Made by a program: the position numbers and the translations under genes. Below, in pieces: positions 17,222-25,799 of a stretch of 35,019 nucleotides of DNA. The DNA is from Dialister sp. CAG:486. Lineage in GTDB: Bacteria > Bacillota > Negativicutes > Veillonellales > Dialisteraceae. Positions within the stretch are counted from its first letter, which is position 1. Each line of letters opens with the position of its first letter. The notes beneath the pieces were generated by a model. That model was not told the DNA's origin. It saw nothing but the letters and a program-made list of their open reading frames with translations, and ran no database searches. The DNA lies in the NCBI GenBank assembly GCA_000434475.1, contig FR879621.1:22369-57387 (forward strand), written 5' to 3'.

Positions 17222-17776
17222 TTAAAACTCTATTCCTTTTCTTGCACGGATGCCTTTCTGGAAAGCATGCTTCACAAGCGTCATCTCAGTAACGGTATCT
17301 GCAAGATCAATAAGCTGCTGCTCAGCATAGCGTCCCGTCAGGATCATATTGAGGCGCTCCGGTCTTTTCTGAATGAGCTCCGCTACTTCACCTGCAGAAA
17401 TCATGCCAAAGTGAATGGCATAATTGATCTCATCTAAAACAATAAGATCCCATGCATCACTCATGACTTCTTTTTCGACCATCTGCCAGGCTTCCTTAGC
17501 CAGTTCCGTTTTCCGCCGGAATTCTTCTTCACTTTCTTTATCCTTATTATGGAAGACGAAGCCGTCACCCATCGGCCGAATCTGGATGCGGTCATTTCCC
17601 TCACCCAAAGTCTCAACGGCTTTCAACTCACCATACTTCCAGGCTCCCTTGATGAATTGAAGGATCAGCACCTTCTGGCCATCTCCCCAGGCGCGGATCG
17701 CTGTCCCCAGGGCCGCCGTAGTTTTTCCTTTACCGGTCCCTGTATTGATCAGAACCAGTCCTTTTTGTACAGTCAT
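17222..17776 (-). CDS. cobO: Cob(I)yrinic acid a,c-diamide adenosyltransferase
   Basis: CobO/BtuR/CobA-type enzymes transfer the 5'-deoxyadenosyl group from ATP to the cobalt of reduced corrinoids. From the ATG at 17776 the protein is 184 residues. It begins MTVQKGLVLINTGTGKGKTTAALG, with the family P-loop (GTGKGKTT, 13–20). Further on are ILQFIKGAWKYGEL, the VLDEINYAIHFGMI Walker-B-like segment, and a C-terminal KHAFQKGIRARKGIEF, all diagnostic. I chose 17776 because TGAGGG lies about 8 nt upstream; the ATG at 17803 has no ribosome binding site. It is the last gene of the cobI–cbiA–cobO group, separated from cbiA by 104 bp that stay open in the cbiA frame. Confidence 0.95.
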   Translation of the reverse strand: MTVQKGLVLINTGTGKGKTTAALGTAIRAWGDGQKVLILQFIKGAWKYGELKAVETLGEGNDRIQIRPMGDGFVFHNKDKESEEEFRRKTELAKEAWQMVEKEVMSDAWDLIVLDEINYAIHFGMISAGEVAELIQKRPERLNMILTGRYAEQQLIDLADTVTEMTLVKHAFQKGIRARKGIEF

Positions 17777-17880
17777 AGATTTGCCCTCATAAAAAGCATA
17801 CATGATGCATCAGCTTCTGCGGTTCCACCGGAAAAGTACCATGCCCAATCGTAAACTGCGTACTTCTCGATGAAACCATC

Positions 17881-19254
17881 CTATTTGCGGCTCTTCTTAA
17901 AGGCCTCACACGATGCGATCCATTTTTCTGCAGCTGTTGGGTTTCCATCAAAGGAAAGGTGCAGATAGCTTGCCAGTACATTATCCTTTGCATAGCCCTC
18001 GATGTGCCCCGCCTTCTGCCGTGTCCCCTGAAGAGTATATGCCCAGGGGAAATCCTCTCCACAGGAAAGAGTGGAGAAATGAAACTCATGCCCCTTCAGG
18101 AGATCCCCTTGATCTGCGATAACGCTCTTTCTAAGAGCCTTGCCAGTCACATAGCCCACACGCTGGAGTTTCTTCTGCATCTCGCAAACTCCGGGGACAA
18201 GGCCGACCATCTCATAGGAGTCTCCGTCAAAGCCTTGGATCTTCTCGCAAAGATACATCAACCCGCCGCATTCTGCATAGATTGGCATGCCGCATGCAGC
18301 CGCTTCCCGAATAGATGCTTTCATAGCCGTGTTTCCGACCAACTCATGAAGAAACATCTCTGGAAACCCACCGCCGAAGATCAGACCATCGACGTCAGGA
18401 ATGCTGGAATCCCGGAGCGGACTAAAATCAACAAGCTCTGCGCCTTGCCGTTCAAGCGCTTCGAGACTGGCCGGATAATAAAAAGAAAAAGCTTCATCCC
18501 GCGCCACGCCGATGCGTACATTTTTAACCTTGAGTTTTGTTTCGCTTTCCTCGACTTCCAGCAGAGGAGCCTGCCTTGCCACGTTCAAGACTGCCTCTGT
18601 ATCTACCCATTTTCCAGCAGCTTCCCCCATGTGCTCAATGAGCGCCTGCGTTTCAATTTCCGTCACGGGAGTAAGACCCAAATGACGCTCCGGTGTCTGC
18701 AATGCATCGTCCCGGTGGAAAGCCCCCAGTACAGGCATATGGATCTTCTCCATGACCTCGCGCACCATCGCTTCATGTCGGTCTGTGCCCAGACGATTCA
18801 GGATGACCCCTGCGATATGGACATTCGGATCATATTCCCTAAAGCCAAGCGCCGTCGCAGCGATGCTGTAACCCACCGATTTGCAGTCGAGTACCAGCAC
18901 CACAGGTGCCTTGAGTTTCTTTGCGATATCCGCAGACGAACTGATGCCATTCGCACCACCATCATAGAGCCCCATGACTCCTTCGATAATGGAAATATCC
19001 GCCCCTTTCGACAGCGAGGCAAATGTCGGTACCAATCGGTCCGGCGGTGTCATCCAGGTATCCAAATTATAGGAATTTCGCCCGGCCGCCTTTCCATGAA
19101 ATCCGGGATCAATATAGTCCGGACCTACTTTGAAAGGCTGTACAGCATATCCCTTGGAATGAAAATAAGCTAAGAGTCCGGTCACGATGGTCGTCTTTCC
19201 GACACCGCTGTTCGTACCGGCGATCACAATCCTTGGACGAGCGATAGATTCCAT
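17881..19254 (-). CDS. cbiA: Cobyrinate a,c-diamide synthase
   Basis: CbiA (CobB in the aerobic nomenclature) amidates the a and c carboxylates of cobyrinate using ATP and glutamine. The 457 residues are the usual length. The N-terminal dethiobiotin-synthetase-like domain has the P-loop GTNSGVGKTT (13–22) and KVGPDYIDPGFH (42–53). The C-terminal class-I glutaminase-like domain has LIFGGGFPEMF (291–301) and the nucleophile Cys329 in YAECGGLMYL. The start lies 2 bp after the cobI stop. The stop is TAG, after which the same frame stays open for 35 codons until a TGA that overlaps the cobO start. The protein already ends where the family normally ends, so the extension is not needed for function. 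Confidence 0.96.
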   Translation of the reverse strand: MESIARPRIVIAGTNSGVGKTTIVTGLLAYFHSKGYAVQPFKVGPDYIDPGFHGKAAGRNSYNLDTWMTPPDRLVPTFASLSKGADISIIEGVMGLYDGGANGISSSADIAKKLKAPVVLVLDCKSVGYSIAATALGFREYDPNVHIAGVILNRLGTDRHEAMVREVMEKIHMPVLGAFHRDDALQTPERHLGLTPVTEIETQALIEHMGEAAGKWVDTEAVLNVARQAPLLEVEESETKLKVKNVRIGVARDEAFSFYYPASLEALERQGAELVDFSPLRDSSIPDVDGLIFGGGFPEMFLHELVGNTAMKASIREAAACGMPIYAECGGLMYLCEKIQGFDGDSYEMVGLVPGVCEMQKKLQRVGYVTGKALRKSVIADQGDLLKGHEFHFSTLSCGEDFPWAYTLQGTRQKAGHIEGYAKDNVLASYLHLSFDGNPTAAEKWIASCEAFKKSRK

Positions 19255-19256
19255 AT

Positions 19257-19967
19257 TTACTTATCCTTTTTGGCAATGATGGTAGACAGATAATTGGGCT
19301 TATAATCTGCCGGAAGTCCGCCGATATCACGAATGACGATCTCATCAGGAAGTCCTGCGCGCGATACCATGACAGAACGCTCAAGCATGTGATGCTTTCT
19401 AAGCTCTTCCTGCACGAAAGCAAAGCTCTTGTATACTTTCATGATCACCGCATTATCGCAGGCAGCCAGTGCCTGATCAAATTTCTTCGGGTCGCAGGTC
19501 GCCGGAATGATGAGAACATTTTCCTCCCATTCTGTCACAGGCAGCCCGATATAGGATGCAATGCCGAGAAAAGCAGGGATCCCCGGAATCGTCTCGACTT
19601 CATATTCTTCAGAGTCTTTGAACTCATTGAAAATATACATATATGTGCTGTAGAGCATCGGATCACCCAGAGTCAGGAAAACCAGATTCTTTCCTTCGTC
19701 CAATTTTTCCTGAATCAACTTGCGGTTGATTTCCCACTGCTTATTCACAGCCTCCATGTCAGTATTCATCTGGAAGACCATCGGGAAAATTTCAACGGTA
19801 TCCGGGATATAGGGCTTTGCGATATTAAAAGCAACAGACCCTTCCTTTTTCTCCGTCTTTGGTGTGATGATCATATCTGCCTGCTCGATAGCTTCGACCG
19901 CCTTGACAGTCAGAAGTTTTGAATCTCCCGGACCTACACCGATGCCATATAATTTACCTTTTTTCAT
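19257..19967 (-). CDS. Precorrin-2 / cobalt-factor II C20-methyltransferase
   Basis: This enzyme of the CobI/CbiL family methylates C20 of precorrin-2 or its cobalt form using S-adenosylmethionine, an early step of the corrin pathway. The protein is about 236 residues, beginning KKGKLYGIGVGPGDSKLLTVKA with the SAM-binding GVGPGD motif. It has the conserved LTLGDPMLYSTYMYIF, and the family-specific IPGIPAFLGIASYIGLPVTEWEENVLIIPA. Two adjacent ATGs (19970, 19967) follow AGGAGG. The second gives the better 6-nt spacing and was chosen. Whether metal is inserted before or after this step depends on the chelatase used, so I leave CobI versus CbiL open. It begins the block containing cbiA and cobO. 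Confidence 0.93.
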   Translation of the reverse strand: MKKGKLYGIGVGPGDSKLLTVKAVEAIEQADMIITPKTEKKEGSVAFNIAKPYIPDTVEIFPMVFQMNTDMEAVNKQWEINRKLIQEKLDEGKNLVFLTLGDPMLYSTYMYIFNEFKDSEEYEVETIPGIPAFLGIASYIGLPVTEWEENVLIIPATCDPKKFDQALAACDNAVIMKVYKSFAFVQEELRKHHMLERSVMVSRAGLPDEIVIRDIGGLPADYKPNYLSTIIAKKDK

Positions 19968-20335
19968 CATAAACCTCCTCAAAATGATTATGAAACAGTT
20001 ATAGGGAAAGGGTTTCCCTTAAAAATTGCTGTTATGCACCGTTTTATTGTACCATATTTCGTTAGAAATTGATATGAAAGCGTACAGAGGCTCGCGAATT
20101 GTCAAGTACTGCAGAATGTAGAAACTTCATGACTGCCCGATTCCGCTTGTGTATCATCATGATATCGCAGAAATCTCCATTTACAGAAAGTGATATAAAT
20201 GAAAAAACAAATATTATATATTATGTTATTTATGAAGAAAAACTATTGTACATGGCATTCGAAACTGTTACCATGAAGAAAACATGAAATTCGTCAAAGC
20301 GCGGCACTTCATAGCCGCACGCAAAGGAGCTTTCT
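19968..20335. other. Divergent intergenic region between cobI/cbiL and a small membrane protein gene
   Basis: This gap holds the leader of the minus-strand corrin operon. AGGAGG sits at its edge, a short hairpin AGGGAAA-CCC-TTTCCCT on the minus strand lies at 20003–20019, and a −10-like TACAAT lies at 20046–20051 with a poor −35 (TATCAA, 17-nt spacing). On the plus strand there is TTGTAC, 17 nt, TACCAT before the small membrane gene, and a GCGGC/GCCGC hairpin just before its ribosome binding site. I looked for a cobalamin-riboswitch B12 box and saw none. A 62-codon plus-strand ORF at 20099 has no ribosome binding site and is probably not real. Confidence 0.4.
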
Positions 20336-20572
20336 ATGACAGCTTTTCTTATCAACTGGTACCCGCTGCTGTGCCTTCTTTTTGTTGCCATCGGCTACTG
20401 GATTTCTTTTTGGAAAAAGAAATCCCCCTTCGCAGCCATTCTTCTGCTATACGCGATTCTCTTTTTCAGTCTTTACGCCTTTCTGCAGGTTCTTCACGCA
20501 GACAGCGTCGCGCCCTTCTGCTTTACTGGTGTCATGCTCATCGATCTGCTCTTCTGGAATGAAAAAAGATGA
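20336..20572 (+). CDS. Small hydrophobic membrane protein, function unknown
   Basis: I do not recognise this 78-residue protein. It has two or three predicted membrane segments: about residues 4–25 (INWYPLLCLLFVAIGYWISF), 32–52 after the charged loop WKKKS, and 56–74. It ends WNEKR. A good ribosome binding site, AAAGGAG, lies 8 nt before the ATG, which supports translation. It is the only plus-strand gene between the corrin operon and galE and appears independent of both. Its stop is 110 bp from the galE start, with the galE promoter in between. Confidence 0.65.
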   Translation: MTAFLINWYPLLCLLFVAIGYWISFWKKKSPFAAILLLYAILFFSLYAFLQVLHADSVAPFCFTGVMLIDLLFWNEKR

Positions 20573-20614
20573 TACAGGCATGTGGACAGAAAATGCGCCT
20601 ATGAGCATGCTCTC

Positions 20615-20643
20615 TCTTGACCCTTTATCCCATATGTTATACT
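20615..20643 (+). promoter_or_regulatory. Probable galE promoter
   Basis: TCTTGA (20615–20620), a 17-nt spacer and TATACT (20638–20643) lie about 40 nt before the galE start. Read as TTGACC the −35 matches consensus better, but the spacer shrinks to 15 nt. Confidence 0.6.
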
Positions 20644-20682
20644 AGTAAGGTATTTTAAAATCAACAGAATCGGGAGGCCTTT

Positions 20683-21675
20683 ATGAATATTCTTGTCACC
20701 GGTGGTGCCGGCTATATTGGTTCCCACACGGTCCGCGCACTGGCAGCTGCCGAAGGACTGACGCCAGTGGTTTTCGATAATCTCTCCACAGGGCATGCAG
20801 AGTCCGTGCCTGAAGGTGTGACACTCGTCAAAGGTGACATTCACGACATTGATTTCGTCGCTAAAACCCTCGAAGCATATAAAATCGACGGTGTCATCCA
20901 TTTCGCAGCCTATTCACTTGTCGGAGAATCCATGGTGGATCCTGCCAAGTATTATACAAATAACGTCGAAGGGACGCTCCACCTGCTTCTTGGCATGCAG
21001 AAAGCAGGCGTCTCCAAGATCGTATTCTCTTCCACGGCCGCGGTATACGGCGAACCCGAAAAAACGCCGATTGAAGAAGATTTCCCACATAATCCGACCA
21101 ATGTCTATGGACGCACAAAGCTCGTCATAGAGCATATGATGCGCGACTTTACGAATGCTTACGGTCTCTCTTATGTAGCTCTGCGCTACTTCAATGCTGC
21201 CGGTGCTGCGCTGGACGGCACGATCGGGGAGGATCACAATCCGGAGTCTCACCTGATTCCTCTCATTCTGAAAACCGCACAAGGGGTGCGCGACCACATC
21301 GCAATCTACGGCACGGACTACCCGACGCCAGACGGAACTTGCATTCGTGACTATATCCATGTCGTGGATCTTGCGGATGCACACATACTTGCCATGCAGT
21401 ACCTCTTACGGGGCGGCGAAAGCACCTATTTCAATCTTGGCAGTGAAAACGGCTTCTCTGTCCGCGATATCATCGACACCGCCAAAGAAGTGACGGGCAT
21501 CGATTTCAAAGTGACAGAAGAAGCGCGCCGCAGCGGCGATCCCGCTGTCCTTATCGCCTCTTCCAGAAAGTGTAAAGCTGTCCTCGGCTGGCATCCCAGC
21601 CATTCTGATACAAGGGAAATCATTGCTTCCGCTTGGAAATGGCATAAATCACATCCCTATGGATATAAAAAGTAG
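20683..21675 (+). CDS. galE: UDP-glucose 4-epimerase
   Basis: GalE interconverts UDP-glucose and UDP-galactose using tightly bound NAD. The 330 residues are the standard length. The extended SDR fold is evident from the dinucleotide motif TGGAGYIGSHT (6–16). Further on are FSSTAAVYGEPE, the catalytic YxxxK pair Tyr142/Lys146 (VYGRTK), LRYFNAAGA, and the substrate-binding DYIHVVDLADAH. GGGAGG lies 7 nt before the ATG. galU follows on the same strand after 65 bp, so the pair supplies UDP-glucose and UDP-galactose for polysaccharide or lipid glycan synthesis. Both oppose the surrounding minus-strand genes. Confidence 0.97.
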   Translation: MNILVTGGAGYIGSHTVRALAAAEGLTPVVFDNLSTGHAESVPEGVTLVKGDIHDIDFVAKTLEAYKIDGVIHFAAYSLVGESMVDPAKYYTNNVEGTLHLLLGMQKAGVSKIVFSSTAAVYGEPEKTPIEEDFPHNPTNVYGRTKLVIEHMMRDFTNAYGLSYVALRYFNAAGAALDGTIGEDHNPESHLIPLILKTAQGVRDHIAIYGTDYPTPDGTCIRDYIHVVDLADAHILAMQYLLRGGESTYFNLGSENGFSVRDIIDTAKEVTGIDFKVTEEARRSGDPAVLIASSRKCKAVLGWHPSHSDTREIIASAWKWHKSHPYGYKK

Positions 21676-21740
21676 GAAATGATTCCCTTTTTATTCTTCT
21701 ACGCACCTCAAGTATAAAATTCATAAGAAGGAGAGTTATC

Positions 21741-22622
21741 ATGCAGAAAATCAGAAAAGCCGTCATTCCGGCCGCCGGCTTTGGCACTCGTTTCCTGCCG
21801 GAAACAAAAGCCATGCCGAAGGAAATGCTGCCTATCGTCGACAAACCCACCATCCAGTATATCGTCGAAGAGATCAAAGCAAGCGGCATTGAGCAGATCC
21901 TGATCATTTCCGGTCACGCCAAGAGGGCTATCGAAGACCACTTCGACTCCTCCCCTGAACTCGAAGAGCATCTTTATGAATCCGGCAAAATGGATCTTCT
22001 GAAAGAAGTCCGCAAGGTCGCTTCCGTCAAGATCCACTACACCCGTCAGCCATATATGAGAGGCCTCGGCGACGCCATACTCTGCGCGAAGGATTTCATT
22101 GATGATGAACCATTCGGCGTCATTCTTGGTGATGATGTCGTGTACAATGGCAATGAAACCCCGGCACTGAAGCAGCTTATGGACCAGTACCAAAAGACAG
22201 GTGCCACCATCATCGGCTGCCAGATCGTCCCCCAAAGCGCGGTCTCCTCTTATGGCATCGTGAACGGCGTACCAACAAAAGATCCGAATCTGGTTCACGT
22301 TAAGGATATGATCGAGAAACCGTCTATAGAGGAAGCACCGAGCCAATTCGCAGCGCTCGGCCGTTACGTCATCACGCCTGATATTTTCGGAATTCTGGAA
22401 CAGACGAAGCCCGGGAAGGGCGGAGAGATCCAGCTCACCGACGCCCTCCGCGTCATGGCACATGATGGTCATGTCTATGCCTACAATTTCACCGGTAAGC
22501 GTTATGATACGGGAAATAAGCTCGGCTACCTCAAGGCGACCGTTGAATTCGCTCTTCGCCGGGAAGACCTCGGAGAAGATTTCAAGAACTATTTAAAAAC
22601 ACTGGTCGCAAACATGGACTAA
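21741..22622 (+). CDS. galU: UTP–glucose-1-phosphate uridylyltransferase
   Basis: GalU makes UDP-glucose from UTP and glucose-1-phosphate. The 293-residue protein has the nucleotidyltransferase signature VIPAAGFGTRFLPETKAMPKEMLPIVDKP near the N-terminus. It also has YTRQPYMRGLGDAILCAKDF, GVILGDDVVYN (metal-binding Asp), IVEKPS-like MIEKPSIEEAPS, and GGEIQLTDALR. Length and motifs are fully standard. A ribosome binding site AAGGAGAG precedes the ATG. It is followed by a strong bidirectional terminator that also serves the convergent chlD-like gene. Confidence 0.97.
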   Translation: MQKIRKAVIPAAGFGTRFLPETKAMPKEMLPIVDKPTIQYIVEEIKASGIEQILIISGHAKRAIEDHFDSSPELEEHLYESGKMDLLKEVRKVASVKIHYTRQPYMRGLGDAILCAKDFIDDEPFGVILGDDVVYNGNETPALKQLMDQYQKTGATIIGCQIVPQSAVSSYGIVNGVPTKDPNLVHVKDMIEKPSIEEAPSQFAALGRYVITPDIFGILEQTKPGKGGEIQLTDALRVMAHDGHVYAYNFTGKRYDTGNKLGYLKATVEFALRREDLGEDFKNYLKTLVANMD

Positions 22623-22672
22623 GAACGCATCGATTCGGTCCGTTGTCTCCCTCCTTTTCTTTCCATGCACGT

Positions 22673-22712
22673 AAAAATCCGACTGTTTACATTTGTAAAC
22701 AGTCGGATTTTT
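22673..22712. terminator. Bidirectional terminator between galU and the chlD-like gene
   Basis: An 18-bp perfect stem (arms AAAAATCCGACTGTTTAC and its complement) encloses an ATTT loop, with T-runs on both strands. It lies 50 bp after galU and 64 bp after the convergent chlD-like stop, so it probably terminates both. Confidence 0.93.
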
Positions 22713-22776
22713 TGATGCCTCATCAAAGAAGAGACAGCTATCATTGAATATAGCGCACGCCACGTCTTCTCTTCAT

Positions 22777-24690
22777 TTACATACAGCGCCAAATATGGAG
22801 AAGCTGGTCTTCTGTCATTTTATCGACCTGGAAATAGGATGCTCCCATAGCTTTTGCGATCTTTTTCGCAAGACCGAGACGGATAAAGCCAGCCTCCGTA
22901 TCGATGACGGCCACAGGAAGATGTCGGCGTCCTATGCGTTTCGCTTCATCCATGGCATCGGTCACGGGATCGGTCCCTTCATTGAGCGGGCTGGTCGCAC
23001 GACCATCGGTGATGAGAATGACGACGGGATCCTGCGCCGGATCCTGTCGATAGAGCATATCGAGTACATCCTCCGCTTTGAGAAGACCTTTGGCAAGCGG
23101 CGTCTTACCACCGGTCGGCATAGAGGCAAGTTTCTTCTGTGCAAAATCCACGCTTCTTGTGACAGGGAGAAGGACCTCAGCCTGTTTCTTACGGAAGGCG
23201 ATCATGCCGACGCGATCACGTTTCTGATACGCATCGAGAAGGATCTTGAAGATGACACCTTTGACAGTTTTCATACGTTCCCGAGCACCCATGGAACCAG
23301 AGGCATCGACAACGAAAAGGAAAATATTCCCCGTACGTTTTTCACGCACTTTGCTGCGAAGGTCATCTTTTCTGATGACGACAGCACATCCATTCGACGG
23401 ACGGGCCTTCTGATACGGGGCCGCCGCACGCAAAGTGGCATCGAAAGCAATGTCGCTTGTCTTTGCTTTTGGGATTTCCGCACGTACATAACGCCCCTGC
23501 ATAAGGTCAGTCATGGTAAGACTTCGCTTACCGCTCCCTTTCTTTGGCTTTCTGTCCTTGGCAGGCTCGATCCACATCGGAGGCAGATTGACATGGAGAT
23601 TTGCCGCATCTACACGTTCACGAGAAGCCCCCTTCGGATTCGACATCTGAGCATTGGTATCATTTTGATCCTCATTACCCTTGCTGTCTTCCGTATCCGT
23701 CTGCTCAGGCTGCGGCTGCTCCGGTCTTGTAAAATCCTGTTCACTTTGTGAAGGGTCCTGTGGCTGATGCTTCGGCGATTCCTCGTTATCTGGCGGCTGA
23801 GGCGGCGGATTTTCTGTATCCTCTCGCCTGCTTTCCTCTTCTTCCGCTTTTCTCATGCGGTGAGGCAGTACGAATACAGCCGCCTTTTCAAGATCTTTCG
23901 GAAGGACATATTTTCTGCCAGCCAATGCCGCTTCGGCTCTGGCAGCTTCGATGAGATAAATATCAGCACGATGACCCGCTACATGCGCCTTCAGTGTATA
24001 GACGGCAGCCAGCTGGATCATGGCCGGTGATACTTCGACTTCTTTAAGTCTCTCTCTGGCTTTTGCGATCTGATCTTTCAGCGCTTCTGTTTCCTGCTCC
24101 CATTTCTTACGGAAAGCAAGTCCATCTTTTTCGAAATCCAGTACACGTCGAATGATTTCAATCCTGGTCTTATCATCTGTCGCAGGCTCTACCTGCGCAA
24201 AGAGCCCGAAACGATCGAGTGAGGAGGAAGAGAGCGTACCACTTTCTGGATTCATGACAGAAAGTACCGTAAAGCGGGACTCTCTCTGCTCGGAGAGACC
24301 GTCACGCTCAAGTCGGTAGCCGCCTGCCTCGCGAATATTCAGAATGGCAGAAAGCAGGTCGTCGCGCAGCAGATTCGCATCATCAATGTAGAGCAGTCCA
24401 TCATTGGCTTCATCGATAAGACCAGGCAGGAGCTTTTTGTGTCCGCTCCGAATGGCCTCTTCGGCATCGATAGCCCCGAAGAGCCGGTCTTCTGTGATGC
24501 TGATCGGCACCTCTACCCACGGGGCGTCCAGAAGCTCTCTGGCGCTTCGGACGAGTGTGGATTTCCCTGTTCCCTTTTCGCCAGACAGGAGAAGTCCTCC
24601 GGCATGCGGGTTTATCAGGGTGAGGAGGATCGCTTCCTTCGCATTTTCTGCACCACAGATGGCAGCGAAAGGAAATCCGTTACGCTTCAT
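22777..24690 (-). CDS. ChlD/BchD-like chelatase subunit (AAA+ plus VWA)
   Basis: This 637-residue protein combines an N-terminal AAA+ module (about 1–280; Walker [10 protein letters not shown] at 37–45, [11 protein letters not shown]), a Pro/Gln/acidic linker (about 285–350), and a C-terminal von Willebrand A domain. The VWA domain has the MIDAS motif DASGSMG near residue 462 and VILITDGRA further on. This is the layout of the D subunit of class-I Mg/Co tetrapyrrole chelatases, which couples the I-subunit AAA+ ring to the large catalytic subunit. The start overlaps the chlI-like gene by 11 bp, and CobN is encoded in the same operon. Cobalt as the metal is the best guess from the surrounding corrinoid genes, but it is not shown by sequence. 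Confidence 0.92.
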   Translation of the reverse strand: MKRNGFPFAAICGAENAKEAILLTLINPHAGGLLLSGEKGTGKSTLVRSARELLDAPWVEVPISITEDRLFGAIDAEEAIRSGHKKLLPGLIDEANDGLLYIDDANLLRDDLLSAILNIREAGGYRLERDGLSEQRESRFTVLSVMNPESGTLSSSSLDRFGLFAQVEPATDDKTRIEIIRRVLDFEKDGLAFRKKWEQETEALKDQIAKARERLKEVEVSPAMIQLAAVYTLKAHVAGHRADIYLIEAARAEAALAGRKYVLPKDLEKAAVFVLPHRMRKAEEEESRREDTENPPPQPPDNEESPKHQPQDPSQSEQDFTRPEQPQPEQTDTEDSKGNEDQNDTNAQMSNPKGASRERVDAANLHVNLPPMWIEPAKDRKPKKGSGKRSLTMTDLMQGRYVRAEIPKAKTSDIAFDATLRAAAPYQKARPSNGCAVVIRKDDLRSKVREKRTGNIFLFVVDASGSMGARERMKTVKGVIFKILLDAYQKRDRVGMIAFRKKQAEVLLPVTRSVDFAQKKLASMPTGGKTPLAKGLLKAEDVLDMLYRQDPAQDPVVILITDGRATSPLNEGTDPVTDAMDEAKRIGRRHLPVAVIDTEAGFIRLGLAKKIAKAMGASYFQVDKMTEDQLLHIWRCM

Positions 24691-25708
24691 TGTCGATGAC
24701 CTTATCCACTTCAGACCAGTCCAGAGTCTGTTCTTCGAAAGGACGGCGTCTCATACGGTGCGGGAGTGCCAGACGGGAAGCCTCACGAATGTCTTCCTTC
24801 GTGACCTCGGTGTGCCCTTCGACTGCCGCGATGGTTTCTGCCGTCTTGATCAGCGTGATGTCTGCACGATGGCCATCGACGCCGAGCGTGATAGAAATCT
24901 TGGCAGCCAGCAGCAGAATGTCATTCGAGACCGTGACCTGCGGGAGCAGCTTCATCGCACGCTCGATGCGGCGGACTTCTTTCTCCTGCTCATCCTTCCA
25001 TGCATCGAGGAACGGCTGCGGATCCGCTTCATAAGCCAGACGACGTTTGATGATTTCAGCTCTCTTTTCCGGATCCTGTTCGCCAACGACCTTGACAGAA
25101 AGAGCGAAACGGTCAAGAAGCTGCGGACGGATGTCCCCTTCTTCCGGGTTCATCGTGCCGACCAGGGAAAAGCGCGCCGGATGAGAGTAGGAAATTCCTT
25201 CACGCTCTACGGTATTGATCCCCATAGCGGCCGAGTCAAGAAGTACATCGACGACATGGTCATCCAGCAGATTGATCTCATCGACATAGAGAATGTTGCG
25301 GTTCGCATCTGCAAGAATGCCTGTTTCAAAGGAACGCTTGCCTTCACGGATAGCGGCTTCGATATCCAGTGTCCCGACGACACGGTCTTCCGTCGCACTG
25401 ACTGGAAGCTCGACCACTTTCATCGGCAGCATCTCTACTTCCGGTTCTGCATGGTCGTATTTTTCATGGCATTCATCACACCAGTTTGCCTTGTCATCCG
25501 GATCATCATGGAAACGGCATCCCTTGATGCAGCGGCGCGGCGGAAGAAGGTCAGCAAGAGCGCGCACAGCGGTCGACTTTGCCGTCCCTTTCTCGCCCTG
25601 AATCAGTACTCCGCCTAGCTTTGGATTGACGACATTCAGCACAAGTGCTCTTTTCATCGTATCCTGCCCGATGATGGCTGTGAATGGAAATGTCCCCTGT
25701 CTTTTCAT
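24680..25708 (-). CDS. ChlI/BchI-like chelatase AAA+ ATPase
   Basis: This 342-residue AAA+ ATPase matches the I subunit of class-I tetrapyrrole metal chelatases. It has Walker [10 protein letters not shown] (38–46), Walker [13 protein letters not shown] (139–150), the sensor segment [24 protein letters not shown], and a C-terminal [16 protein letters not shown] lid. Between Walker A and the first β-hairpin insert are four cysteines (Cys60, Cys64, Cys77, Cys80) in a CxxxC…CxxC arrangement that could bind zinc or an Fe-S cluster. AAGGAGG precedes the ATG. The 91-bp gap from the radical SAM gene holds no ORF that I can support. Together with the D-like and CobN-like subunits it should form an ATP-driven chelatase. 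Confidence 0.93.
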   Translation of the reverse strand: MKRQGTFPFTAIIGQDTMKRALVLNVVNPKLGGVLIQGEKGTAKSTAVRALADLLPPRRCIKGCRFHDDPDDKANWCDECHEKYDHAEPEVEMLPMKVVELPVSATEDRVVGTLDIEAAIREGKRSFETGILADANRNILYVDEINLLDDHVVDVLLDSAAMGINTVEREGISYSHPARFSLVGTMNPEEGDIRPQLLDRFALSVKVVGEQDPEKRAEIIKRRLAYEADPQPFLDAWKDEQEKEVRRIERAMKLLPQVTVSNDILLLAAKISITLGVDGHRADITLIKTAETIAAVEGHTEVTKEDIREASRLALPHRMRRRPFEEQTLDWSEVDKVIDNEA

Positions 25709-25799
25709 TGATATATCCTCCTTGAAATCAATCGGTTCTATCGATATGAAAAATAAAAAATGTAATCAGTTGTAAGTAAGCACGGATGCTTTGCTCGAA

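Noticed and set aside
20099..20287. 62-codon plus-strand ORF before the small membrane gene
   Set aside because: It has no ribosome binding site, sits in AT-rich intergenic sequence with promoter-like elements, and the product is unrecognisable.
25709..25799. Search for a precursor peptide for the radical SAM protein in the gap before the chlI-like gene
   Set aside because: There is no ATG-initiated ORF of useful length on the coding strand; only a ribosome binding site and AT-rich sequence are seen.
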